This document shows, piece after piece, positions 36,090-45,676 of a stretch of 64,000 bases of DNA. The position numbers and the translations under genes were made by a program. Position 1 is the stretch's first letter. Every line of letters begins with the position of its first letter. The notes under the pieces are model-generated. The model did no database searches. It worked only from the letters and a program-made list of their open reading frames with translations, and was not told where the DNA came from. This DNA is from Sipunculus nudus (lineage: Eukaryota > Annelida > Sipuncula > Golfingiida > Sipunculidae), in NCBI GenBank assembly GCA_026874595.1, contig CM049317.1, forward strand, positions 12,158,382 to 12,222,381. Reading direction: 5' to 3'.

Positions 36090-36146
36090 CGTAGCAATCT
36101 TAGGTGATTCTGAATACAATAAGTATTCTTCGTTTTCTATCGGGAT
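36090..36146 (-). CDS. Candidate 57-nt phase-0 exon
   Basis: The minus-strand acceptor is tgcag|ATC and the donor ACG|GTAAGA. It encodes 19 residues (IPIENEEYLLYSESPKIAT), similar in style to the exons at 45.9-63 kb. Its phase-0 start does not follow from the phase-1 end of the 45.6-kb exon, so another exon, alternative splicing or a separate paralogue is needed. Confidence 0.45.
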
Positions 36147-37647
36147 CTGCAAATGAATGTACATTGATAATTAATATAATAACTGAAGTATCTTATTGCA
36201 TTAACATATACGTTAGTATTATACTAATGACAATTATTGATATATTATATAGGTCTTTATATAACAAAGTTTTGCATTTACGGTTCGGTGTTCACCATAT
36301 GATTGTTCTACGGTATATTTCTAAGTATTTAGCCGGAAACCACCGCCGGATTCGTTTCTGGAGTACCCCTCTTGGACGCTTGGACCGATCTCCCCGCAAC
36401 CAATATAAGTATTCGTTGATATGTACACATGTACAACTGCATCTGTGCAGTATGAATCCTGATGTCTTGGTGATTACATCCCATATCTCAGGAGTGGTTT
36501 AGTATATGGAGCACAGTATTTGTATATGTTTATAGATCTTGGACCTCTCCTTCACGCACTTGAGACTGTTGGCGCCACCGATAATTATTTTTGCTCGGCT
36601 TCTATTCATGCATTTGTTATCTTTTCGTCTGAAGCCTATGTCTCACTTACCACGTCTTTCCACGGTACTTCACAGTTTAGCTAATAGTGTAGGGGCATAT
36701 GTAGCAAATTTGTCCTGAGTAAATTTTGTTTGTAAAAATGTGACACCCCATGCATTTTTGTTCTTCACCTTTCTATGAAACCTTAAAAACATGGTGCCAA
36801 TTTTTTTATTCACTTTTGACATGTCTTTCAGCTTGTATAAATATGCTATATAAAACGTTAAATAAATAAATTGTTACCGAAACATAAACAAGGTAAGCAG
36901 GGACAAGAGGATAAGAAAGATTATTTTTTAAATGCATTTACATACTTAACACACAAAATTAGTTCTCTGAACAGTTTCGGATTCTCTAAAATCATTTTTT
37001 TGTTTATTTGAAATGTACCTCTTCACATACCAAGTATATTTAATAAACACATATGGTGTTATATGCTTTATATACATAGCTTCATTTTTTTCTTTAAAAT
37101 ATGATCGTATCTGCTAATATTTCTTTGTAAACCGTTTGAGTACTCTTGTACATAGGTGATGTAAGGTTTGCGAGAACAGTGGTATAAATATAAACATAGC
37201 GCGCACGCCAACTGGTGGCCATGCCGCGCTTCTTAACAAATCAAGATTATTTTTTCAAGCATAAACACAGTGTTTCTTGTGTTTTTTTTTTCTGTCATAT
37301 AATTTCTCCTAGTTTGGGAATTGTGCAAGCGCAAGATCAGAATTCTAGTTATGGTCTACAGTCTTGTTATGGTCGACAGACACACGTGGACTGTGTTTAC
37401 TCACACACAGAACCATAACAATGAATGACACAGGTGAATTGGAGATTGTCAGTGGTTTCGCCAGAAAAATGTTGTATTCAGCCAAACTAATGAACAAATG
37501 GCGTGAGATAATGCACATACTGTTATAAATATGTTTTTTTCTAAAAGCGGTGGTAATCTCTAGTATTTAAGTAATCTCCCACCCGTATTGGTTCCTTGAC
37601 ACTTATTGTCCTATACATTGAGGTAAAGATGAATGGCACACACACAC

Positions 37648-37697
<50 letters not shown>

Positions 37698-37868
37698 CAA
37701 ATACATATATGTAGAGAGTAAGAGTAATAGTAACATGTTTATTAATATTAGTCTATCTAAAAAGCGTCACGCTTACTCCAAACCCACACTTCGACTACAG
37801 ACTAATACGGCTATACCACTAATCATTATATTAGTATATATATACATATATATAATATTATGTATTAG

Positions 37869-37891
<23 letters not shown>
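36147..37891. other. Intergenic or intronic stretch
   Basis: No supported gene. AT-rich microsatellites occur at 37642-37693 and 37836-37903. The 132-codon plus ORF at 36104-36502 has no recognisable feature. Confidence 0.45.
37642..37693. repeat. (CA)n(AT)n microsatellite
   Basis: A short CACA run is followed by about 22 AT units. Confidence 0.9.
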
Positions 37892-37901
<10 letters not shown>

Positions 37902-37903
37902 GT
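37836..37903. repeat. Interrupted (AT)n tract at the Penelope element 3' end
   Basis: AT runs broken by short interruptions. The Penelope RT frame reads directly into this tract and stops there. Confidence 0.85.
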
Positions 37904-38617
37904 ATGTAGTTTCGAGTGGACAAGCATGCGTTTGAGGTTGGGAGGTTGTCTGTAAGCGACAACGGGAGGCGTGGAGAAAAGATAATCTGTAGCGGGATTT
38001 GAATTAAAGTTATTCCAGCATTTTTGTATATTTTTGTTGATAGAGATGATGGCCGGGTGAAATTCCTGGATCATGGGGATGCGTGAATTTATGTCTTTTT
38101 CTTTGTAATTGAGGAGGCTGTTTTGTTTAATATTACAAACTTTTTCAAAATTTTGTAGGATTAACTTGAAAGGGTACCCTTTAATGAGGAAATGTTTGGC
38201 TTTGCATTTAAAATCTGAATCATTTGAGCATATGCGTCTGTAGCGCAGCATCTGTGCAAATAAAATCCCTCGTTTGAGATGTTGTGGGTGAAAGCTACTG
38301 TAGTGGAGATAGCTGTGACGGTCAGTTGGTTTATGATAAATGCTGGTAGTCAAATGTCCATCAGTTATGGCAACTGACACATCAAGGAATGGGATTTGTG
38401 TGGGTGAGGTGTCGATTGTGAATTTGATATGAGGGTTGACATTATTCGCTTGTGCAAAAAAATGTTCTATATATTCAGGACCGTGTTGCCATACAATAAA
38501 TTTGTCATCAATGTAACGTTTATACTCTAAAGGCTTTGATGTGCTGTCGGACAGCAGTTTCCGTTCGAAATCCCACATAAATATATTGGCATAAGCGGGC
38601 GCCATTTTGGTTCCCAT
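37892..38617 (-). pseudogene. Penelope-like RT palm and thumb, motif C
   Basis: It opens with MGTKMAPAYANIFMWDFE and carries RYIDDKFIVW (motif C), IPFLDVSV and YHKPTDRHSYLHYSSFHP. It ends with NLKRMLVHSKL just before the AT tract. The GIY-YIG domain that follows this point in canonical elements is missing. Confidence 0.9.
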
Positions 38618-38666
38618 TGCCGTAGCCTTGGTTTGGACATAGCACTTATCATTGAACTCGATTAAG

Positions 38667-38930
38667 TTATGGGTGAGAATAAAGGGTTGTAGTATCGCTG
38701 ATTACTTGAAGTGAACACCCATGAACTGACATGAAACTGCGACAGGCTTCTATTCCCCCAGTGTTAGGAATGTTACTATACAGTCCAGTGACATCCATAC
38801 TGACTAGCAAAGTGTTAGGGGGTATTGTTGGTAAGTCCGACAGTTTATTGGGAAAATCCGTGGTGTCCTTTATGTAGCTTGGTATATTCCTGAGAAGTGG
38901 CTGCAGAATCGAATCTACATGGCCAGACAT
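38667..38930 (-). pseudogene. Penelope-like RT palm, motif A
   Basis: It includes LLVSMDVTGLYSNIPNTGGI with the motif A Asp. A single-base frameshift near 38690 separates it from the next block, where FILTHNLIEFN is readable. Confidence 0.88.
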
Positions 38931-39035
38931 GTTTTCGGTCAGGGTTCCTATGGAGGAAGCGATGGAACGGAGAGGCGGTAGTATGCCTAGTTGTTTTGCG
39001 ATATGATATACATTTTCAGCATCTGATATGTTATT

Positions 39036-39476
39036 TTATGGGCGGTTATCAGGTTGGTCGATTGTTGTCTCTTGAACCAATTTTGCTAACTTGTGAATCT
39101 TTGGAAGTCCATAAAAATTGGTTGGCTTCGGTTCGGAAGGTAGCGAGGAATTTAATTCTCTGGCACAAGTGGTGAGTGTCTTAATCATGGCCTTGGCCTT
39201 CCTGATGAAAAGTCCAATTGTAGTGGCGGTAACTGGTTCATAAGTATGAGTGTCCCCAAGAAGATCTTCACAGGTTTTGATGTAGTCTGAGGTGTTCATT
39301 AGCGTGATGGCCCCTCCCTTGTCTGCCTCTTTTATGGTGATATCCTGGTTCTTTGTCAGATCAGCTATTGCTGTACGGTGGTTCAAACTGACGTTTGGTA
39401 CTCCCATGTGAACGGGTTGTGAGAGAAAATTATTAAAATGGCTATGGGCTGTGTTTACGAAAGAGTCGATAAACAT
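39036..39476 (-). pseudogene. Penelope-like RT fingers region
   Basis: It includes KEADKGGAITLMNTSDYI and NFYGLPKIHK, both diagnostic for Penelope-like RTs. The preceding residues (WTPPPGRN, near 39490) are readable in the same frame before a break. Confidence 0.88.
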
Positions 39477-39530
39477 GTTGCGTCCAGGTGGAGGGGTCCA
39501 ATGACTTTCACGTTTCTTGCGTTCGTAAGA

Positions 39531-40322
39531 TCAAGTTTCTGTTTTGTTAATCGGGTCCTGAAAAAACTCATGAAGTCGCACTCTCCTAATGAAATCTTCA
39601 TTATTCCGGCACATCTGGATTTTGTCCATGGTTTTTGGTTTGGGGCAGAACGATAAGCCCATATGTAAAATATCCGTTTGATCATTCGATAGTGTTTGAC
39701 TGGAAAGATTGACGATGTTTGATTGATATTCCTTTGTTGGGTCGACTGGGGCCCAAGTGGAAAGAGTCTTAACCGGGTGGATGTTGCCTGATTGTACCGA
39801 GGAAATTTTACGATAGGAGGGGTGTGTGTTCCACAAAGTGTCAAGTTTGCGTACCTTTTTAGAGAATTGTTGTGTCCGGATCCGATGATAAACTCTTGTT
39901 AAGGCAGGTTCAACTTCTTTATGAGTTGATGGCAGTGAGCGTGACAGTTTAGCTTTAGACTTGTTGATTAATCCTAATAAGTGTCTTTGTTGAGAATAGA
40001 CATGTTGTAAAGCCGTATTCCGCAGGAGTTCCGAGACTTTCCGGCATATCCTGTTTCCGTTATCCCTGTGTAAATCGCTGTTAACCTGCAGTGGGTTTTT
40101 AATCCGAAGTCCCTTAGGGACGAGGTCGAACTGTTTGCACTTTTTCAAAAACACTATGTCACTTTGGCATTTGGCTAGTTTGTTGTAGAGTTGTTCCTGA
40201 ATTCTGCGTTCGCGGAGATTATCTGTGTCTAGAAATGGTCCAAAAAACATTTCTGAATTCTCCGGGTGCTGGCTTAAGACAGTCAATGAACACAAAAAGA
40301 AGAGAGACATCAACGCCAGCAT
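39531..40322 (-). pseudogene. Penelope-like element N-terminal region
   Basis: The ATG at 40322 (minus) gives MLALMSLFFLCSLTVLS, an unexpectedly hydrophobic, signal-peptide-like start. A charged region of about 230 residues follows, with the family-typical NLSSQTLSNDQTDIL and LSFCPKP near its end. It runs out of frame near 39531, where the next frames continue. Confidence 0.75.
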
Positions 40323-40352
40323 TTTAAACAATCATATTATTTGGATAACATG

Positions 40353-40416
40353 TACAGATTGTTGCTAAATTTTCAGCTACCCCTGTAGCCTTCGTCAGAG
40401 CGAGTGACTAACTGTA
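40353..40416 (-). ncRNA. Hammerhead ribozyme-like motif (type I layout)
   Basis: On the minus strand CTGACGA (40398-40392) fits the core CUGANGA. A stem follows (GGCTAC paired with GTAGCT, loop AGGG), then GAAA (40374-40371). Stem I is readable as AGC/GCT next to the core plus CTGTA/TACAG after an internal loop. Stem III is reduced to a self-complementary AATT, as in forms thought to act as dimers. Hammerheads are known in Penelope-like elements. It sits 30 nt before the element's ATG. The UUU cleavage triplet is weak, so activity is uncertain. Confidence 0.6.
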
Positions 40417-40719
40417 AACAAAGCTGATAGTGTGACCCTTCGCTAGGTCAACGGGGCTGGCTTGCCAGCTATACCCATTAATCTATCTGATGCCTTGTCA
40501 GGACTGGCCTGTGTATATCCACATGAAAATAGGGCTGCTGGGGTGTCAAAGACAGGGAGGGGAGGGGTTAGTCTCGAGGGGAAAAGTATGTGCTGAGTGC
40601 CGGGTATTTACAGAGAAAAGCCAGGTCTTTGTTTAATCCTTTTATGTGCGTACGTAGTGTATGAATGTGCCTTTGTTCTGATGTGAATCTGTCTTGGCTG
40701 GAGGAAAAGTTGCCCTTAA

Positions 40720-40720
<1 letters not shown>

Positions 40721-40771
<51 letters not shown>

Positions 40772-40777
40772 ATATAC

Positions 40778-40818
<41 letters not shown>

Positions 40819-40855
40819 AGGAGAGAGAGAGAGAGAGAGAGAAGGAGAGAGAGAT
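40721..40855. repeat. (AT)n followed by (GA)n microsatellite
   Basis: AT runs of about 20 and 8 units are followed by about 30 GA units with two AAGG interruptions. The ORFs over it on both strands are artefacts. Confidence 0.95.
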
Positions 40856-41092
40856 AATGACTTCGATGGCATTCATACAGAATTGTTTTTTCTTCCAAAA
40901 TCATTTAAAATAAAATATTGTTTAACAAGACACGTTTTAATATTTTATATTGACGTTTGCCAAATGAAAATTCAAAACTAGAATACGGGTAGTCGACAAG
41001 CGACTACGTGTATCCGCCTTAATCAGAGTGGAACGGGTGTAGTGAGGCATGGATTAAGTGGCAAGGGGAAATAGAGTAAAGTGTTGCATATT

Positions 41093-41960
41093 AGCATGGA
41101 TGTCTGCAGCCAAATTGTGTATGAAGGTTGCCCCCCCCCCTACCACACAATCCAGAAAGCCGTCCCAGTTGTATACATATGCAAAATTTAAGGCAGATAA
41201 GTCAAACCACTACATGTATATGAGTGATTTTAGCCCGTGGCAGACAATTAGTTGGACGCTGAGCAAAAATGGTTGCAGGTGACGGCACCAGTTTTGCGTA
41301 TGATAAAGAGCTATGTGAGAACTATACACATGCAAAACTTTGGCCCAGTCGGTCAAACGGTTCCCAAGATATGAGCTTGGATATCTGCTGCATAAACTAG
41401 AATGCAGGTGGCTCTACCTGTCATAAAATCAAGAGAGCTGTCGGGGATGTATAAACCTGCAAAATTTTAGCCAGGTATGTCAAACCACTGCCGAGATATG
41501 AGTGATTTTAACCCAAGGCAGACGAACAGATGGACACTGTGGAAACATGGTTGCAGGTGGCGCCACCATTTTTTATGCATGTTATAAAGCTCTCCAAGGG
41601 CTACATTTGTGCAAATAAATTTTCCTGATCGGTCAAACGGTTCCTGAGATATGAGTTTGGATGTCTGCAGCGTAAACGTGAATGTAGGTGGCGCCACCTG
41701 TCACAAAATCAGAAAAGCTATCCAGGATGTATGCGCATGCCAAATTTCAGGTGAATTAGTCAAGTCACTGCAGAGATATGAGTGAATTTAACCCATGGCA
41801 GACGAACAGATGGACACTGTGCAAACATGGTTGCAGGTGGCGCCACCATTTTTTGTGTATGTTATAAAGCTCTCCAAGGGCTACATTTGAGCGAAAAAAT
41901 TTTCCTGATCCGTCAAACGGTTCTTGAGATATGTGGGTTTATGTGTGGAAACAGACGCAC
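41093..41960 (+). repeat. 280-bp satellite, about three units of two related halves
   Basis: The block gagatatgagtg-tttaaccc recurs at 41493 and 41773 (period 280), with an earlier copy at about 41215. Within each unit a second half carries gtcaaacggttc and gagatatgagtttgg. The palindrome GGTGGCGCCACC occurs exactly at 41556-41567, 41687-41698 and 41836-41847, and in degraded form near 41274 and 41405. Confidence 0.85.
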
Positions 41961-42154
41961 AAACGGACGCAGAGCGCAGAGGAAAGGTCAGAGGTCAAAA
42001 CAAAATTTGGGCGCAGCAGTTCACATGTGACCCGAACATAATCCCGGGTTTCATGTATATATGTATGTATGTATGTATTAATGTTTATATATGTCAAGGC
42101 CCAGATCCCTATCTGGAATAATTGCCATTGGGTCCAGATCAAATACCGATCGAG

Positions 42155-42249
42155 GTTTAGGCCGGACCAAATCCCGACCGGGACCTGGTCTTGAGCAATC
42201 GCCGATTCGTCCAGACCAGATGCCGATCAGGATTTGGTCCGGCCTAAAC
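42155..42249. repeat. Long hairpin with 19-bp perfect outer arms
   Basis: GTTTAGGCCGGACCAAATC (42155-42173) is the exact reverse complement of 42231-42249. An inner perfect 7-bp stem (42185-42191 with 42213-42219) is nested inside. The sequence between is also built of related gtcc/ggacc and ccgatc words. Confidence 0.85.
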
Positions 42250-42416
42250 AACGATCATTAACTTTTAGGAAAGAGAATGAGTTCCTGTCTGAATTTATCA
42301 AGGTTCAGGTCAGCCTAGACTTAGATTCAGAGCATAGCTATATCCCTGACAAGATGTCTGAAATTATAATTTAATTATAATTTAATAAGTAATGACATAT
42401 CTTAAGGTACGTTTAA

Positions 42417-42417
<1 letters not shown>

Positions 42418-42465
<48 letters not shown>
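42418..42465. repeat. (AT)n microsatellite
   Basis: About 23 AT units directly before a CAGTGAAACC sequence. Confidence 0.95.
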
Positions 42466-42468
<3 letters not shown>

Positions 42469-42560
42469 TGAAACCTCTTTGTGTAGAAGTCCAAGGGACC
42501 CTTAGAAAACTTCAACACTTGTGAGGTTCGACACAAGCGGGTTTAATTTGGTTATAATTT
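42466..42560 (+). mobile_element. Possible pogo/Tigger-type transposon end
   Basis: It begins CAGTGAAACCTCTTTGTGTAG right after TA, resembling the CAGT-type ends of pogo/Tigger elements inserted at TA. No matching opposite end was found. Confidence 0.35.
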
Positions 42561-45500
42561 AACTAGAGTTGTCCAGCAGCACTTCCCTGGACACTGGTTG
42601 ACAGCACGTATGACTTCTGGAGACTCTGTATACTGTCTTTCTATAACACTATAACACGTATTGAAATGCCAACACTTGAGGCTTATTTATATTCATAAGA
42701 CAATTTCAAAGATTCGCCTGCTTTTCCTACTATGGCCTATCTATATTCATAAGCACACCGAATACCGAATAGGCTTTGAACAAAATAATTATGGCTTTAA
42801 TTTTATTTTCTTACTTATCTGAAGTTGAAAAGAGTAAACGAATATTCCGGATTAAAGAGAGTAGTCTGCCTAAGGGGGCGGCACAACCAAGGTTCTATCA
42901 CATGTTTTTCATGTGATGCTAAAAGCTGTCATGAAAGCTGCATGGGTTCTAGAGATATTTGGTAGAAGAAGGGGTTACAGGGTGGTCGGATGTATGGACG
43001 GATACACACGCATCATTTTAACGGTCCTCTCTCCCTTGACAGAGGACTAAATTTGATGGGCTTTATAATTTATGAGGTTCACAATAATGCTGTGTTTTAG
43101 ATCATTTGAACTGATAGGTCTGGTTTCCGAATTTCAAAAGTAATCTTTGAACTTGATTGTAACAATATATGCATCAGGATTAAATGAGCAGTACAAGAAT
43201 TTCAACAGAAATGTAAGCATATTTGACTTTCACGGGTAATGTCACATTTTTCACGGGCAAGATCACTGGTCGAAACAATAAGGGAAAATACAGCGTTACT
43301 CCATATGTTATAAGGCTCACATAAAAACTACATTTACCCATATTTGACCTTGAAGGTTAGGTTCATCAGGATTCCCGCTTGTCTCAGAATTTGGATAAAG
43401 CAATCGGAGAGTCCAAGTTTAGAAAACATTACAAAAGATATGGGTTCACAGAATTCCTATAATTCTGCAGTTCTGACCTTGACGATCCTACTCAGTCCTC
43501 AGCTTTCGATCTGAGATAAATATTTGCACGAAAGTTTATCAAAATTAAGGAAAAAGCAAAACTTTAAAAGTTAAGGACTTCACAAACATCCACTATTTCA
43601 GCTTGTCTGATTTTAAAATTCGAGGTCAATGTCAAGGTTAATATGATAACTTTCTATCCATGATCTTTGACCATCCCCGAAAGGAATGGGCTTTAGTATC
43701 ACCTATATCTATGCATATCTACACTATGGAATGAGTGTGGCAGTGATTAGACAAGAACAGCAAGAGGATTAGAGGTGGGTCTAACTTATTTCAAACAAGC
43801 CAAAGATATCCAAGATATTTTGGAAACACTAGTGGTATTCCAATATTTGGACCAGTGGAATCTGGGTTTTGGTGGGTTTTATCACGCAAATGTGACATTT
43901 ACCATAATGTTATTTCTTTATTAATTGGGAGTATCCCAAACAGTTTGTCAAACGAACGCTAACATTGAAAAAAATGTGGCTTTGACAATGCTGCTATAGG
44001 TAATTATTTCCCCGTTAATGGTTTGGACGTAAATATTGCTGAGGTTTATAAAGATTCATCTATCGCAATGTCAGCAGGTGAAAAAATAGTACATATTTAG
44101 TAAAAAAATAAATAAATGGACATTAATACATATATCGGGTATCCAATGACGGATGGGACAAGAATATTAGTTTACGTTCTGTTGAGGCATGATATGTTGA
44201 AGAAATGGTTTATTCAATAAATAAAACATTGTTTGATGACTTTCTTGTAAAATAAAAAACTTGTTGGTTGCAGGAGAGCAGCAAATATTGCTAAACGGTG
44301 GTTGTTATTAACATGTCATTTAACCGATATTTTCTGAAATATTAACTCTTCGCATTACTTATCAAATTGCCAACATATTCCTGATAAAACCATACTTTTA
44401 TTAAGGTAAACAACAGATTAATATAGGTCATCTTTAAAGAGTAAATTCCAAGTTCAGGAAAGGTTGAAGCATTTAAAACGTTAGTAAAACAAGTATTTAC
44501 ATCCGAAGAACATAGATATCATAAGTTGCATTCAGCGGTTTTCAAGAAATTAGTTTAGTCTAACCATTAATACATGATGATTGGACCATAGCAGCTGCAA
44601 TTCTTCTCTTACAAAACCATCGTAGGTTAACATAAAATAATGACGAATTTAAATATGATTGCCTGTTACATTTGACGTTTCTTTAATAAAGGCTTGCTTA
44701 AAGCTGACTGTCAGTGGTCATCGTTATATAAACATTAACATCAATAGCGCTTAACTACAATACAGTGACTAGACAAAAAAAAAGAAAAAGAAATGGTTTT
44801 ACTGCAGGCTTCAATAAAAACAATGCAGGTGATTAGGTATATGTTATCCTTGCTGGACCAAATTGCAAAAATTAAGAGAAGACCATTCAACTGTTATCAC
44901 ATCACAGTTCATTGATTAGGCCTACATTTAATGTTTGGCACTTGTTGTATAGTCAAAATAATTTCAATATTGTCCACAGTCATATATATCCATCTTTCTT
45001 CCTACTGATTACTCTAAGGTGATTAAATTTTATCCGAACTATCCTCTAGAGTAAAATGTGGTAATCTAAAACCAACATAGCCTGTTAAATCTAACACACC
45101 ATTCAGTAGCCAGTAAGCCACGTTGTCCTCTTGGTGAACATATCTTCAGTGGATATCACATTGTGTATCCTCTATAACCTGTCCCTTTTGAAACAGAATA
45201 AAAAATAATGAACTAACAAAAGAGACGTTTAAAAAGTAGAACATACAGAACTCTATACACTTATTATATTTCTTATGAGGATATACAGGTATCGTTATGT
45301 CTGCGAGAGAAAGGATATCTCAACAGGCTAAGACAGAAAAATCCCCATAGGGAGGGGTCAATAAGAAAAGCATTGTTAATATTTCTATAATTTCGTGTGC
45401 GTTCTCGTTTAACAGAAAGTTCAACGGGCATATCGAACACTTAACTTTAAATGCGCCAATGGCTTAATCCCCTATTCTATGGATACATGTACAGTTTATA

Positions 45501-45624
45501 AACATACTACTCTGGAATTTTCATTAGACTATTTGGAAGATTTAGTTTTTTTCGGTATTATATATCGTACCATTTGGAAAATGAACCGTCTTTCCCTTGT
45601 AACGACGATACTGATAAAACATAC
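42561..45624. other. Intergenic or intronic stretch
   Basis: No gene is supported. Around 43200-43680 the words tgaccttga/tcaaggtca occur several times in both orientations (for example near 43345, 43475 and 43630), probably a decayed dispersed repeat. Confidence 0.45.
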
Positions 45625-45676
45625 CCTTTATGCGAGGACTTAAATGTGTCATCCCAGCGCTCATGGTAACAAGTCT
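45625..45676 (-). CDS. Disordered-protein gene exon, 52 nt (RLVT family, phase-1 end)
   Basis: The acceptor is ttcag|AGA and the donor GTATGT. It encodes RLVTMSAGMTHLSPRIK and ends in phase 1, the only clear departure from phase 0 in the array. If the donor is not used, the frame stays open for about 25 more codons to a TAA, so it could also be the terminal exon. Confidence 0.5.

Larger units (their letters stand above)
37892..40416 (-). mobile_element. Penelope-like retroelement lacking its endonuclease
   Basis: On the minus strand: a hammerhead-like motif (40416-40353), a long N-terminal region (40322-39531), RT fingers (39476-39036), RT palm with motif A (38930-38667) and motif C plus thumb (38617-37892). 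Matches to the family include KEADKGGAITLM, FYGLPKIHK, VSMDVTGLYSNIP, AMGTKMAPAYANIFM, RYIDD, PFLDVSV and YHKPTDRHSYLHY. The catalytic aspartates are present, but the coding sequence is split by about three frameshifts. The C-terminal GIY-YIG endonuclease is absent, because the frame ends in an AT microsatellite. Confidence 0.9.

Noticed and set aside
36104-36502. 132-codon plus-strand ORF
   Set aside because: It is hydrophobic, AT-driven, without recognisable motifs, and overlaps a better-supported minus-strand exon.
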